A stretch of 19,906 bases of DNA from CAYYMH01 sp964472785. Its GTDB lineage: Bacteria > Zhuqueibacterota > Zhuqueibacteria > Thermofontimicrobiales > Thermofontimicrobiaceae. Within the stretch, counting starts at the first letter, position 1; every line of letters starts with the position of its first letter. Location of the stretch: assembly GCA_964472785.1 (NCBI GenBank), contig CAYYMH010000069.1:1-19906 (forward strand), read 5' to 3'. The notes below the pieces were generated by a model. It ran no database searches. It worked only from the letters and a program-made list of their open reading frames with translations, and was not told the DNA's origin. The position numbers and the translations under genes are program-made. Of the stretch, positions 1 through 8,494 are shown piece by piece.

Positions 1-2
1 GC

Positions 3-275
3 TTTGCATGCAGTGGCAATATTGGTGACAACTACGCAGTATTTGAACCGACTCATGGATCAGCTCCGAAATATGAGGGACAATATAAAGTCAATCCAAT
101 CGCAATGCTTCTTTCTGTAAAACTCATGTTTGATTGGTTGGGCGAGAGCGATAAGCGAGAGCGATTGGAATATGCAATTGCAAAAGTCATTAAAGAAGGA
201 AAAGTGAAAACGTACGATCTGGGTGGAAACTCAACATCCCTGGAGGTTGCGGAAGAAATTGCCAGTAATTTATAA
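3..275 (+). CDS. 3' end of isocitrate/isopropylmalate dehydrogenase-family gene
   Basis: The frame is open from the left edge and gives the last 90 residues of a protein whose start lies outside the window. It shows the C-terminal signature of the isocitrate/isopropylmalate dehydrogenase family: a GNIGDNYAVFEPTHGSAPKY stretch (nucleotide-binding loop with the H-G-S-A-P motif), then NPIAMLLS, and a YDLGG near the end. These enzymes oxidatively decarboxylate a 2-hydroxy acid using NAD+ or NADP+ in the cytoplasm. The KYEGQYKVNP wording looks closer to NAD-type isocitrate dehydrogenase than to LeuB, but the substrate cannot be settled from this fragment. The stop is TAA. About 75 bases without a terminator-like hairpin separate it from the next gene. 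Confidence 0.9.
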   Translation, partial: FACSGNIGDNYAVFEPTHGSAPKYEGQYKVNPIAMLLSVKLMFDWLGESDKRERLEYAIAKVIKEGKVKTYDLGGNSTSLEVAEEIASNL

Positions 276-350
276 TTTGACAATTGAAGTTAAAGAAATT
301 TGAGCTCGATTTGTGATAATTAAAAGAATTAAAATGAAAAGGTATGGAAA

Positions 351-2507
351 TTGAAAAAAGTAAAATTGGCGTTAGGCATTCACAACCATCAGCCGGTTGG
401 TAATTTTGAATTTGTATTTGAAGAAGCGTATCAAAATGCATATTTACCGTTTTTAAGCTTGCTTGAGCGTCATCCGAAAATCAAAGTTGCCATGCATTTT
501 ACCGGCGTTTTGTTTCAATGGATTTTAGATCATGACGCCGATTTTGGTCCACGATTGAGGAAGATGGTAAAGTCCGGTCAGATTGAAATGATGAGCGGTG
601 GTTATTATGAACCGATTTTGATCAATATTCCGGATGTAGATAAATTTGGTCAAATTGAAAAATTGAACCAGTTTGTTAAAAAACATACGGGTTACGAACC
701 AAAAGGATTGTGGCTGGCAGAACGGATATGGGAACCGCAATTGCCCAAACCGCTAGCGAAAACCGGTGCAAAATATGTGGTGATTGACGATTCCCATTTC
801 AAAACTGCCGGGCTTGAGGAAAAGGACCTGTTCGGTTATTACATCACTGAGGAAACCGGTCATTTGATCAATATTTTCCCGATCAGCGAACGGCTGCGCT
901 ATACAATTCCGTTTCAGGAACCAGAAGAGACAATCAACTATTTACGTTCCGTTGCCAACGATGACGGAAGTAAATTAGTCGTTTTCGCTGATGACGGGGA
1001 AAAATTTGGTAATTGGCCCAATACGTACAAACATTGCTATGAAGACCGTTGGTTGGATCGATTTTTTAGTGCTTTAGAAGATAATCTGGATTGGATCGAA
1101 CTGGTTCATTTCTCAGAAGCACTTGAAAAACTGCCGCCAGCGGGACGGGTCTATCTGCCAACAGCATCTTACCGGGAAATGATGGAATGGGCGCTGCCGA
1201 CTGACGCCATTACGCGTTATGAAAATTTTGAAGAGGAGCTGAAAAATAACGAACTGTTTGACGAATACAAGGTGTTCGTTCGAGGTGGATTTTGGAGGAA
1301 TTTTCTGGCAAAATACCCTGAAGCGAACAATATGCATAAAAAATCATTGCGGGTCAGTCAAAAAATCCAACAGGTAAAACGAAAAGAATCCGCCGAGAGA
1401 CAAAAATTATTTGAACAAGCGCAGGATAATTTATGGGCGGGTCAAACGAACTGTCCTTACTGGCACGGAATCTTTGGCGGCCTCTATTTAAACAACTTAA
1501 GATATGCAGTTTATCATCACATGATTCGGGCAGAAGCAATTGCAGATAAACTCATCAAAACAAAACAGGAATATGAAAAAGGCTGGATAGACACTGAAGT
1601 TAGTGATGCGAACGCCGATGGCCTGGATGAGGTTATCATTGAAACAAAAGATTATAACTTGTATTTTTCACCTCACTCTGGTGGGACTTTATTTGAGATG
1701 GATTACAAACCAAAAGCGATCAATTTATTGGACACAATGACACGCCGGAAAGAGGCCTATCACCAAAAATTATTGGAATTAGCAAACGACCAAAATAAAA
1801 AGGATGAATCGACCACAAAAAGTATTCATGATATCGTACAAACCAAAGAACCTGATTTGCACAAAAAAATAAAGTATGACTGGTATCAGCGGGTATCATT
1901 TATTGATCACTTTTTAGAAGAAGGGACCCAATTGCCCGACATGGCAAATGCTGAGTACAGGGAACTTGGCGATTTTGTAAATTCTCCGTACTCCTTTAAA
2001 TTTGAAAAAAATATCCTAAAATTATACCGCAATGGAACAGTAATTGTTGATCGTAAAAATAGAAAAGTTACCGTTGCAAAAAAAATCCATGTTTCGGCAA
2101 AGGGCTCGGAACTTATTTCGGAATATGAAATTATAAACTTAGAGGATGTGCCTGTAGAATTATGGTTCGGCGCGGAATTTAATTTCGCGTTATTAGCGGG
2201 CAACGCACCGGACCGTTACTATTACTTCGATCAGGACATAAGCGATGAAAAACATCTGGCAAGTTCCGGAGAGTTGGAAAATATAACAAAAATGGGGCTT
2301 AAAGACGAATGGCTCAAACTTGATATTCAATTGACATTTAATGAACCAACAACAGTCTGGCGTTTTCCGGTGGAGACGATATCGCAATCCGAAGGCGGTT
2401 TTGAGCGGGTGTATCAGAGCTCTGTCGTGTTTCCAAACTGGAAATTCCGACTTGATTCTTGGGGAACATGGAAGGCTAAAATAACTCAAAAAGTTTTTGA
2501 AATATAA
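351..2507 (+). CDS. GH57 4-alpha-glucanotransferase / alpha-amylase
   Basis: A full-length 718-residue glycoside hydrolase family 57 protein, the usual size for the 4-alpha-glucanotransferase/alpha-amylase branch. Expected GH57 motifs are visible: HNHQP at 11-15, GGYYEPIL at 83-90, WLAERIWEP at 121-129 with the probable nucleophile Glu124, and ADDGEKFG at 213-220 with the probable acid/base Asp214. The rest matches the central and C-terminal beta domains (DUF1925/DUF1926 type) that follow the catalytic barrel. There is no signal peptide, so it should act in the cytoplasm on glycogen or maltodextrins, moving alpha-1,4-glucan chains. Transferase versus hydrolase cannot be decided by eye. The start is TTG, preceded by AAAGG at 338-341; nearby ATGs at 334 and 344 are in other frames. 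The next gene begins 19 bases after the stop. Confidence 0.92.
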   Translation: MKKVKLALGIHNHQPVGNFEFVFEEAYQNAYLPFLSLLERHPKIKVAMHFTGVLFQWILDHDADFGPRLRKMVKSGQIEMMSGGYYEPILINIPDVDKFGQIEKLNQFVKKHTGYEPKGLWLAERIWEPQLPKPLAKTGAKYVVIDDSHFKTAGLEEKDLFGYYITEETGHLINIFPISERLRYTIPFQEPEETINYLRSVANDDGSKLVVFADDGEKFGNWPNTYKHCYEDRWLDRFFSALEDNLDWIELVHFSEALEKLPPAGRVYLPTASYREMMEWALPTDAITRYENFEEELKNNELFDEYKVFVRGGFWRNFLAKYPEANNMHKKSLRVSQKIQQVKRKESAERQKLFEQAQDNLWAGQTNCPYWHGIFGGLYLNNLRYAVYHHMIRAEAIADKLIKTKQEYEKGWIDTEVSDANADGLDEVIIETKDYNLYFSPHSGGTLFEMDYKPKAINLLDTMTRRKEAYHQKLLELANDQNKKDESTTKSIHDIVQTKEPDLHKKIKYDWYQRVSFIDHFLEEGTQLPDMANAEYRELGDFVNSPYSFKFEKNILKLYRNGTVIVDRKNRKVTVAKKIHVSAKGSELISEYEIINLEDVPVELWFGAEFNFALLAGNAPDRYYYFDQDISDEKHLASSGELENITKMGLKDEWLKLDIQLTFNEPTTVWRFPVETISQSEGGFERVYQSSVVFPNWKFRLDSWGTWKAKITQKVFEI

Positions 2508-2516
2508 AAAATTCAC

Positions 2517-2523
2517 AGGGAGA
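2517..2523 (+). promoter_or_regulatory. Ribosome binding site deciding the protease start
   Basis: AGGGAGA sits 3 bases before the ATG at 2527. The alternative in-frame TTG at 2497 overlaps the GH57 stop region and has no purine-rich site upstream, so the ATG is preferred although the spacer is short. Confidence 0.5.
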
Positions 2524-2526
2524 ATC

Positions 2527-4122
2527 ATGTGTAATTTAAAAAAATCTCACCTTTTGTGGAGTACAATTTTATTAATTATCGTGTTGATAGGTATCAACTT
2601 CTCAAATCATCAGGTATTTTCCGCCGATAATGCTTTCAAACAAATTGCGCGTTTCATGGAAGTGTTGAAGATTGTTCGTTCCTATTACGTTGAGGAAGTG
2701 GATACTGAAGTGCTCGTCACAGGCGCTATCGAAGGGATGTTGGAAGAGTTAGACCCTCACTCCGTGTATATTGAACCGAAAAAACTGGAAGAAATTACAG
2801 AGCAGTTCCGGGGCAGTTATGAAGGTATCGGGATCGAATTTGTGATTCAAAACAAAATTCTTACTGTCGTAGCGCCGATTGCCGGCTCCCCATCTGAAGC
2901 ACTCGGTTTGCGCCCCGGCGACCAGATTGTCAAAATCGAAGGTAAAGGCGCTTACGGCATCACCGAAACCGAAGTTCAAAAAAGATTAAAAGGACCAAAA
3001 GGCACGAAGGTAACAATTACTATTAAAAGGCCGGGGCTGGAAGACCCCTTTGATGTCACGATTACACGCGATAAGATACCAATTTACAGTGTTATGGCAC
3101 ATTTTATGATCGACAATCAAATCGGCTATATTTATGTGGGACGATTCGCCGCCACCACTGTGAACGAATTCGATAAAGCTGTTCGAGAATTGGAAAGCGA
3201 GGGCATGGAAGCGCTGTTATTAGACCTACGCGGAAATACGGGAGGATATTTGGAACAAGCTTTCAAAATGGCTGATCGCTTTATCGGTGGCAATAAAAAA
3301 ATTGTCTATACAAAAGGGCGTATTCCTGAATCGAATACTGAATTTTTAGCAACGGACAGATCCACTTACCGTAAATTTCCGCTCGTCATATTAATCGACA
3401 AAGGTTCTGCCAGTGCATCAGAAATTGTATCCGGGGCTGTACAGGATTGGGATAGAGGACTGATAGTTGGAGAAACGAGTTTCGGAAAAGGGCTGGTTCA
3501 GACTCAAATTCCATTAAAAGACGGTTCTGCAGTCCGAATCACCACAGCTCGCTATTATACACCAAGTGGGCGTCTGATCCAGCGCTCCTACGATAATGGA
3601 CTACTGGAATACTACACATCCGCCTACGAAGAGAAGACAGAGCATGAAACTGATGAAGACCGGGAAAAGCTGGTATATTATACAAATTCCGGTCGAAAAG
3701 TGTACGGTGGCGGCGGGATAACGCCGGATGTCAAAATAGAAAGCAAAAAGATTACCAAGTTTTCTACAGAACTGATTTTCAAGCGATTATTTTTTGAATT
3801 CGGTTCACAATATGCTTCCAAACATAAATATCTTAAAAAAGATTTTAACTATTTTAAAAAATCCTTTGAAATAGACAAAACAATATTAACAGATTTTAAA
3901 CAGCTCATCGAATCCAGAGAAATAGAATTTAAAGCAGACGATTTTAAAGAAGATATGGATTATATTAAATTAATGATCAAAGCTGAAATTTCCCGAAATC
4001 TATGGGGAAGCCAGGAATATTATCATGTGCGGATATTGGGTGATTCACAGATTCAGGGGGCTTTAAAAAGCTTTGACGAAGCAGCAAAAATAGCAAATAT
4101 AAATTTTACTCATCAATTTTAA
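2527..4122 (+). CDS. S41 family C-terminal processing peptidase (CtpA/Prc type)
   Basis: A 531-residue serine protease of the tail-specific (Prc/Tsp/CtpA) family that degrades or trims periplasmic proteins from exposed C-termini. After a short basic start there is one hydrophobic segment (about residues 11-26), a signal peptide or membrane anchor. A PDZ domain follows (about 85-170; GIGIEF and GLRPGDQI are recognisable), then the S41 catalytic core. Aligning KGSASASEI and FGKG with E. coli Tsp puts the catalytic Ser at about 296, Asp at 307 and Lys at 321. The LRGNTGG motif typical of the family precedes them. The C-terminal ~130 residues are charged, helical and less typical. An upstream in-frame TTG at 2497 would add ten residues. 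Spacing suggests cotranscription with the GH57 gene, without an obvious functional link. Confidence 0.93.
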   Translation: MCNLKKSHLLWSTILLIIVLIGINFSNHQVFSADNAFKQIARFMEVLKIVRSYYVEEVDTEVLVTGAIEGMLEELDPHSVYIEPKKLEEITEQFRGSYEGIGIEFVIQNKILTVVAPIAGSPSEALGLRPGDQIVKIEGKGAYGITETEVQKRLKGPKGTKVTITIKRPGLEDPFDVTITRDKIPIYSVMAHFMIDNQIGYIYVGRFAATTVNEFDKAVRELESEGMEALLLDLRGNTGGYLEQAFKMADRFIGGNKKIVYTKGRIPESNTEFLATDRSTYRKFPLVILIDKGSASASEIVSGAVQDWDRGLIVGETSFGKGLVQTQIPLKDGSAVRITTARYYTPSGRLIQRSYDNGLLEYYTSAYEEKTEHETDEDREKLVYYTNSGRKVYGGGGITPDVKIESKKITKFSTELIFKRLFFEFGSQYASKHKYLKKDFNYFKKSFEIDKTILTDFKQLIESREIEFKADDFKEDMDYIKLMIKAEISRNLWGSQEYYHVRILGDSQIQGALKSFDEAAKIANINFTHQF

Positions 4123-4169
4123 CAGTCGATTTACTCGTATCTTATGATAGAATTAAATTAAAAAAAGTA

Positions 4170-4198
4170 TTGACTTTTAACAAAAAAATAGTTATAAT
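4170..4198 (+). promoter_or_regulatory. Sigma70-type promoter for the exbB-exbD-exbD-tonB operon
   Basis: TTGACT at 4170-4175 and a perfect TATAAT at 4193-4198 are separated by exactly 17 bases. It lies in the only sizeable gap (136 bases) before the operon, about 60 bases upstream of the first ATG. It is the best -35/-10 pair seen upstream of any operon here. No operator such as a Fur-like palindrome was evident around it. Confidence 0.8.
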
Positions 4199-4258
4199 GG
4201 GTCAAATTCGAAAGAGATCAATTAATTTTTTTTAACCAATTATGGAGGTATTTTAATA

Positions 4259-4873
4259 ATGGTAGAGCTTTATCTAAAAGGTGGTTTCATGATGTGGCCG
4301 ATTCTTTTCTTCTTTGTGCTTGGACTGACTATCAGTTTAGAAAGGTTGTGGAGTCTGACAAGAGCTTCTGTAAACACCAGAAAATTTATGACTAAAATTC
4401 AAACTGCTTTGAAAGAAGGCGGCGTGGACGCTGCAAAAGAAGTTTGTGAAAACACCCGAGGACCTGTTGCGTCGATTTTTCATGCCGGACTATCTCGTAT
4501 AGATCAGGGGATTGACCAGGTTGAAAAAGCAATTTCAAACGCGGGTTCTATCGAAATGGCCTTCCTGGAAAGAGGATTAGTTTGGTTATCCACAGTGATT
4601 ACAGTTGCTCCTATGCTTGGTTTTACCGGAACGGTTTGGGGAATGATTCGAGCTTTTGAAGACATTGCAAAGGCAAATGACATCTCACCGACAATTGTTG
4701 CAACCGGTATTTCGATCGCATTGTTGACAACATTATTCGGTCTTATCGTGGCGATTATTATCCAATTCTTCCATAACTTATTTGTATCACGTATTGATAA
4801 ACTCATTATTGACATGGAAGAAAGTTCCGTAGAATTAGTGGATAATTTAATTGAAATCGAAAAGAATAAATAG
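4259..4873 (+). CDS. exbB: ExbB/TolQ/MotA-family proton channel subunit
   Basis: This 204-residue inner-membrane protein has the three-helix layout of ExbB/TolQ: a first membrane segment near residues 11-28, a long cytoplasmic stretch, and two later segments near 107-131 and 147-170. The GFTGTVWGMI and ATGISIALLTTLFG stretches are the conserved pore-lining parts of the family. With ExbD partners it forms a channel using proton flow to energise a TonB-type protein. The start is ATG with GGAGG at 4244-4248. It is the first gene of a four-gene operon (exbB, exbD, exbD, tonB). The dedicated tonB points to outer-membrane transport rather than Tol-type cell division, but substrate and receptors are not shown in this window. 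Confidence 0.93.
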   Translation: MVELYLKGGFMMWPILFFFVLGLTISLERLWSLTRASVNTRKFMTKIQTALKEGGVDAAKEVCENTRGPVASIFHAGLSRIDQGIDQVEKAISNAGSIEMAFLERGLVWLSTVITVAPMLGFTGTVWGMIRAFEDIAKANDISPTIVATGISIALLTTLFGLIVAIIIQFFHNLFVSRIDKLIIDMEESSVELVDNLIEIEKNK

Positions 4874-4898
4874 CAATCCTTTTAAGGAGTAAATTGAA

Positions 4899-5300
4899 AT
4901 GTTTGTTAACAAGAAAAAGGAAAGATCAACAGAGATTCCAAGTTCGTCATTGGCAGATATCGCCTTTCTCTTGCTTATCTTTTTCCTTGTAACAACCACC
5001 ATTGATGTTGACAAAGGTATCGGATTGGTTCTTCCGCCAAAGGGTGAAACGAAAGAAATCAAGAAAACCAATATTTTAAACTTATTGGTTAATGCTGAAG
5101 GTAAGGCAATGATTGATAATCGCATTGTTGACATTCCGGCCATAAAAAACATCATTCGTGAAAAATTGGCACAAAACGATAAATTAATTATTTCTGTAAA
5201 GACAGATGCGAATACGAACTATCACTATTATGTTAAAGTTTTGGACCAATTAAAACAGGCGAATGCAACACGAATATCCCTTGCTGAACCTGAACAGTAA
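4899..5300 (+). CDS. exbD: ExbD/TolR-family protein, first copy in forward operon
   Basis: A 133-residue ExbD-like protein with a short cytoplasmic N-terminus, one membrane helix at about 18-38 and a small periplasmic domain. The key Asp at the start of the helix is present: SLADIAFLLLIFF, Asp20, corresponding to E. coli ExbD Asp25, the proton-carrying residue. It should pair with ExbB and TonB to couple the proton gradient to outer-membrane work. The start is ATG with AAGGAG upstream, 25 bases after the exbB stop. It differs from the next ExbD in its periplasmic half, so the two copies are not a recent duplication. Confidence 0.92.
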   Translation: MFVNKKKERSTEIPSSSLADIAFLLLIFFLVTTTIDVDKGIGLVLPPKGETKEIKKTNILNLLVNAEGKAMIDNRIVDIPAIKNIIREKLAQNDKLIISVKTDANTNYHYYVKVLDQLKQANATRISLAEPEQ

Positions 5301-5340
5301 CGCAATTGTAAAAATAAGGTGTGTTAAATTAAAAGGAAAT

Positions 5341-5345
5341 AGGAG
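5341..5345 (+). promoter_or_regulatory. Ribosome binding site supporting a TTG start
   Basis: AGGAG at 5341-5345 stands 9 bases before the TTG at 5355. No nearby in-frame ATG would keep the conserved N-terminus of the ExbD-like protein, so TTG is taken as the start. Confidence 0.65.
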
Positions 5346-5354
5346 AAAAAGGCC

Positions 5355-5777
5355 TTGAAGTTTACTAAAAAATCGAAAACAAGCTCAGGTATTCCAACGG
5401 CCTCGTTACCAGATATCATTTTTATGCTCATCATATTTTTCATGGTGTCGACAGTATTTAAAGAATTCAGGGGGATCCCTATTCGATTACCGGCGGCATA
5501 CAAAATTGAAAAATTGCCCGGCAAGCGAAATGTTGCTTACATTTGGGCAGATGATAAAGATCGAGTCTCAATTGATGACAAATTTGTCAATATAAGAGAA
5601 ATCTCCACGATTATGTACAACAAATGTAATGATGATATTGCGCCGCTTCGTGTTGTTTCTATGAAAATTGATGAGCGGGCAAAAATGGGGTTTGTGACAA
5701 AGATTCAAGAAGAGTTGAGAGAGGCTGGTGGTGCCGCCTTAAATGTTAATTATTCAACAAAAACTGCAAGTAAGTGA
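5355..5777 (+). CDS. ExbD/TolR-family protein, second copy in forward operon
   Basis: A 140-residue ExbD-like protein with one N-terminal membrane helix (about 18-38). The functional Asp is kept (SLPDIIFMLIIFFMV, Asp20), and a periplasmic domain follows. Paired exbD genes beside a single exbB are common outside Proteobacteria; the two products may form a heterodimer or serve alternative functions. The start is TTG. The gene is 54 bases after the first exbD and 11 bases before tonB, with no terminator between them, so it should be transcribed with them. The extracytoplasmic domain shares little obvious sequence with the first copy. Confidence 0.9.
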   Translation: MKFTKKSKTSSGIPTASLPDIIFMLIIFFMVSTVFKEFRGIPIRLPAAYKIEKLPGKRNVAYIWADDKDRVSIDDKFVNIREISTIMYNKCNDDIAPLRVVSMKIDERAKMGFVTKIQEELREAGGAALNVNYSTKTASK

Positions 5778-5788
5778 GGTGAATAACC

Positions 5789-6433
5789 ATGGCACTTAGA
5801 AAAAATCCTGAAGTTGATTTAAAACTAAAATATAAAAAGGTCATCGAATTCACCTTGGTTCTTTCTCTGCTGTTGTGTATTATTATTTTTCAGGCTTTTA
5901 AAAAGTTTGAACATAAAAAGGCAGAATCCAAAATTGAAATCAAGAAAATCGAAGCAGAGGAAATTCCAAAAACGAAACAGGAAAAATTACCCCCTCCGCC
6001 TTCTCGACCAGCCATTCCGATCGAGAGTGAGAGTGAAGATATTCCTGATGATGCAACCATTGAAGAAACAAATATCGACTTTGATGAAGTTCCTCCACCT
6101 CCCGAACCTCCGGAAGAAGATGAGGATCAAATCGTTTTTGTAGCTTATGATGAGCCTCCAGCTCCGATTGGTGGTTTTCGAGCGATTCAGCGGAAACTTA
6201 AATATCCAGAAATTGCGCGCAAAGCAGGAATTGAAGGAACGGTCATTGTTTACGCAAAAATATCAAAAAATGGTGAAGTCATCAATACAAAAATTGTGAA
6301 GCCACTTGGGAATAGTGGCTGTAACGAAGCTGCTGTGGAAGCGATTAAAGCGGTAAAATGGAAACCAGCGATGCAGCGGGACAAACCAGTAACCGTTTGG
6401 GTAAGTGTTCCTGTAAAGTTCAGATTAAAATAA
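5789..6433 (+). CDS. tonB: TonB energy transducer
   Basis: A 214-residue protein with all parts of TonB in order: a basic N-terminus, one membrane helix at about 20-36, a Pro/Glu/Lys-rich linker (about 45-125, with PPPPSRP and PPPPEPPEE), and a C-terminal TonB domain (about 133-214). The C-terminal domain shows YPEIARKAGIEGTVIV and VKWKPAMQ, close to the family's conserved YP...A...G.EG.V and WKPA positions. It spans the periplasm to drive TonB-dependent outer-membrane receptors with energy from the ExbB/ExbD proteins encoded just upstream. The start is ATG with GAGGTGA 8-11 bases before it. It is the last gene before a terminator. No TonB-dependent receptor gene is in the window, so the substrate is unknown. 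Confidence 0.94.
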   Translation: MALRKNPEVDLKLKYKKVIEFTLVLSLLLCIIIFQAFKKFEHKKAESKIEIKKIEAEEIPKTKQEKLPPPPSRPAIPIESESEDIPDDATIEETNIDFDEVPPPPEPPEEDEDQIVFVAYDEPPAPIGGFRAIQRKLKYPEIARKAGIEGTVIVYAKISKNGEVINTKIVKPLGNSGCNEAAVEAIKAVKWKPAMQRDKPVTVWVSVPVKFRLK

Positions 6434-6481
6434 TTATTTCCTTTCTGTGATGACTCTTTTTTTTTAAGATATGATTAACAG

Positions 6482-6520
6482 AAAAGCGGTATATAATTGA
6501 ATTATGTACCGCTTTTGTAT
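6482..6520 (+). terminator. Hairpin terminator after the tonB operon
   Basis: AAAAGCGGTA at 6482-6491 pairs perfectly with TACCGCTTTT at 6507-6516. Inside it ATAATT (6493-6498) pairs with AATTAT (6500-6505), giving an almost continuous stem around one base. The 3' arm ends in TTTT. Because the stem begins with A's and ends with T's it may work in both directions. Confidence 0.75.
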
Positions 6521-6535
6521 TTTGGGCTGTGAATA

Positions 6536-7051
6536 ATGAAGAAAGTTGCCATACTTTTTTGGGGTACTATTCTATTGGGCGGTTGCAACTGTTTGAACCC
6601 ATTTGCACCCGAATTAGTTGAAAATACTGAAAAAGATCTGATCATTACTGAGCAAAAAACGCCCGACGAAGTACTTCAAAACTTTAAATATGCTTACGTG
6701 TTCAAAGACTCGGTGTTGTATAGTGAGCTTTTGGATAGTTCGTTCGTATTTATCTACTTTGATCCGAATCTGGATTCGGATGGTCGCTTTGTCAGTTGGG
6801 GAAGAGATATTGATCTAAAAACAACAGGGAAGCTATTCCGGGTTTACGATGTGATTGATCTTATCTGGAATAGTACAATCTATTCATTTGAAGAAGAAAC
6901 ACGGGCAGAATACTCAAAAAGTTTTAATCTTTCTTTAATTAAAGACAATGAAACGATCAACATTTCCGGAGATGCTATTTTCATTTTCAAAAAGTGTAAC
7001 TATGATGATAAATGGCGCATCATTCAATGGAAGGATGAATCTGATTTGTAA
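6536..7051 (+). CDS. Putative lipoprotein of unknown function
   Basis: A 171-residue protein with a short basic start, a hydrophobic segment and a lipobox (LLGGC, lipidated Cys17), so it is predicted to be anchored in the inner or outer membrane facing the periplasm. The mature part is rich in aromatic and acidic residues. It has a TPDEVLQNFKYAYVFKD-type opening and repeated beta-strand-like segments, which loosely suggests an NTF2/SnoaL-like fold; this is inference. No catalytic motif is visible. The ribosome binding site is weak. It begins shortly after the tonB terminator without a clear promoter, so it may depend on read-through. Its end faces the reverse operon with only 32 bases between them. 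Confidence 0.75.
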   Translation: MKKVAILFWGTILLGGCNCLNPFAPELVENTEKDLIITEQKTPDEVLQNFKYAYVFKDSVLYSELLDSSFVFIYFDPNLDSDGRFVSWGRDIDLKTTGKLFRVYDVIDLIWNSTIYSFEEETRAEYSKSFNLSLIKDNETINISGDAIFIFKKCNYDDKWRIIQWKDESDL

Positions 7052-7083
7052 ACTATGCCTCCTTTTTTTCACTTCTCACCTGA

Positions 7084-8451
7084 TTAGCCCATTTTATTAA
7101 ACTGAAATGGAAATACAGTGGTTATACTTCCTGAGGGTATCGCTTCAAATTTCAACCGTTTCACCAAATTCAAAATATCGCGTTCCAGTTGCGGATGATT
7201 CACAGTTGATTCAATTATTCGTGCACTGGACACAAAACCATTCGCCGCAATAGTAAACTCTACGGACACCTTGCCTCTCAAATTCGGGTTTCGTTTTAAA
7301 TATTTCTCGTAAAAATAAGTAATGCGTCCTCGCTGCGAAAGGACGACCTGCATGATCGATTGTTCTGTGCGTTGTCCCAACGCCTCCGAGCTGCCAGTAA
7401 CCTTACTGGGTTTGGCTAAATCGACTTTCCCCTTTTTTTCCAAAGTAACCTGAGGAGCTTCTTCATCCATATCATTGAGCCAATCATCAATACCACCGCT
7501 GCCACCAGTGCCAATCAGTTGATCCAGAGGATCGATCTCATCTTTATTGCCATTTTTGCTTACCTTCAGATTTGTCCCGCCTCCAAGGATTCCTTCCAAA
7601 TCTCTGACCAAACCTTTATCCACCAGAGCATCAACAATCGAGCTTGATTTGCTACCGCTACCGCTCCCACCAATTAATGTTAACAGTCCGCCGGAAGCTG
7701 CTGGATTCCCTCTCGATGAACGTCGCCGGCTGGATCGGTCTGAATTACGAGAATTATTCGTATTTTTATCTTCTGATTTCTCTTTGGAGCTGTTTTCGCT
7801 TTCCACTGTATTATTGGCTGACGCCAATTTGTCGCTTCGAGACTCCATCAATTCTTCTGCCGATTTTGGGATAAATCTTGCCAGCCGTTCAGGCATTTTT
7901 TGGATGTTCACTTTTTTCTTAACATCTACTTCGTAATCTTTAAGTCCATAAATGATAAATGCATTGAGAAATATTAACACCAAGAAAATAAATTTGAATA
8001 ACAGATCTGAAGTCATGGACTTGAGCGTTGCCCGCGACCATGAATAAACAGGCGATTTTACTACAACAGGCTTTTGCCGCTCAATATATCTGAAACCAAA
8101 ATCAATCCGGGTATCACCAACCGTCAGATAACCACATTTGTTCGTATTCAGTTTTAACAGATGTACATCCTTTTGCTGAGGCAATACATCATGTTTGACA
8201 AGATCATCAATCGATAAAGTAGATTGATCCAAAGTAATTTCGCCATGGATGAATGGCTTGATATTGACAAGAAACGAGCCGTTCTTTTGCGTAATGAGAT
8301 TATGCTTTTTTGGATATTCCGTCCCATATAATATTAAATCATTATCTCCGCTCTGACCAACGGAAAAACTACTACCGTTCTTTAAAATAACCTGTCGTGT
8401 CTGTTTCGCCCGTTTGATATTAAGAACAAGATTTTTATTTCGAATATTCAT
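7084..8451 (-). CDS. FHA-like / membrane / AgmX-PglI-TonB-like protein (GltG/NfsG-like)
   Basis: A 455-residue bitopic protein. Residues about 10-125 look like an FHA domain (SVGQSGDNDL, KKHNLI, then TVGDTRIDFG), but the usual G-R is G-Q, so phosphopeptide binding is uncertain. A membrane helix lies at about 151-170. The periplasmic part starts with MPERLARFIP, then a Ser/Arg/Asn-rich linker (about 205-250) and Gly-rich stretches with GGLLTLIGG and LEGILGGG. It ends in an AgmX/PglI-type TonB-like domain (about 360-453; YEKYLKRNPNLRGKVSVEF and a terminal TVFPFQF). Proteins with this layout (GltG, NfsG) link the AglRQS motor to outer-membrane parts in Myxococcus. It is the last gene of the reverse operon, 43 bases after the second ExbD. 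Assignment to the domain family is firm; orthology to GltG is inference. Confidence 0.85.
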   Translation of the reverse strand: MNIRNKNLVLNIKRAKQTRQVILKNGSSFSVGQSGDNDLILYGTEYPKKHNLITQKNGSFLVNIKPFIHGEITLDQSTLSIDDLVKHDVLPQQKDVHLLKLNTNKCGYLTVGDTRIDFGFRYIERQKPVVVKSPVYSWSRATLKSMTSDLLFKFIFLVLIFLNAFIIYGLKDYEVDVKKKVNIQKMPERLARFIPKSAEELMESRSDKLASANNTVESENSSKEKSEDKNTNNSRNSDRSSRRRSSRGNPAASGGLLTLIGGSGSGSKSSSIVDALVDKGLVRDLEGILGGGTNLKVSKNGNKDEIDPLDQLIGTGGSGGIDDWLNDMDEEAPQVTLEKKGKVDLAKPSKVTGSSEALGQRTEQSIMQVVLSQRGRITYFYEKYLKRNPNLRGKVSVEFTIAANGFVSSARIIESTVNHPQLERDILNLVKRLKFEAIPSGSITTVFPFQFNKMG

Positions 8452-8494
8452 TGACTTCTTAGTTTTGAGATTATCAATTTACCAACTTTGAAAT

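Noticed and set aside
277..282. TTGACA just after the dehydrogenase stop, as a promoter for the GH57 gene
   Set aside because: No -10-like hexamer at 16-18 bases; the nearest TGATAAT-like sequence is about 32 bases away.
2193..2528. A 111-residue minus-strand open frame
   Set aside because: It is antisense to the well-supported GH57 C-terminal domain and has no family features.
7547..7936. A 129-residue plus-strand open frame
   Set aside because: It lies wholly inside the FHA/TonB-like gene, antisense to its Ser/Arg-rich linker, with no ribosome binding site or recognisable domain.
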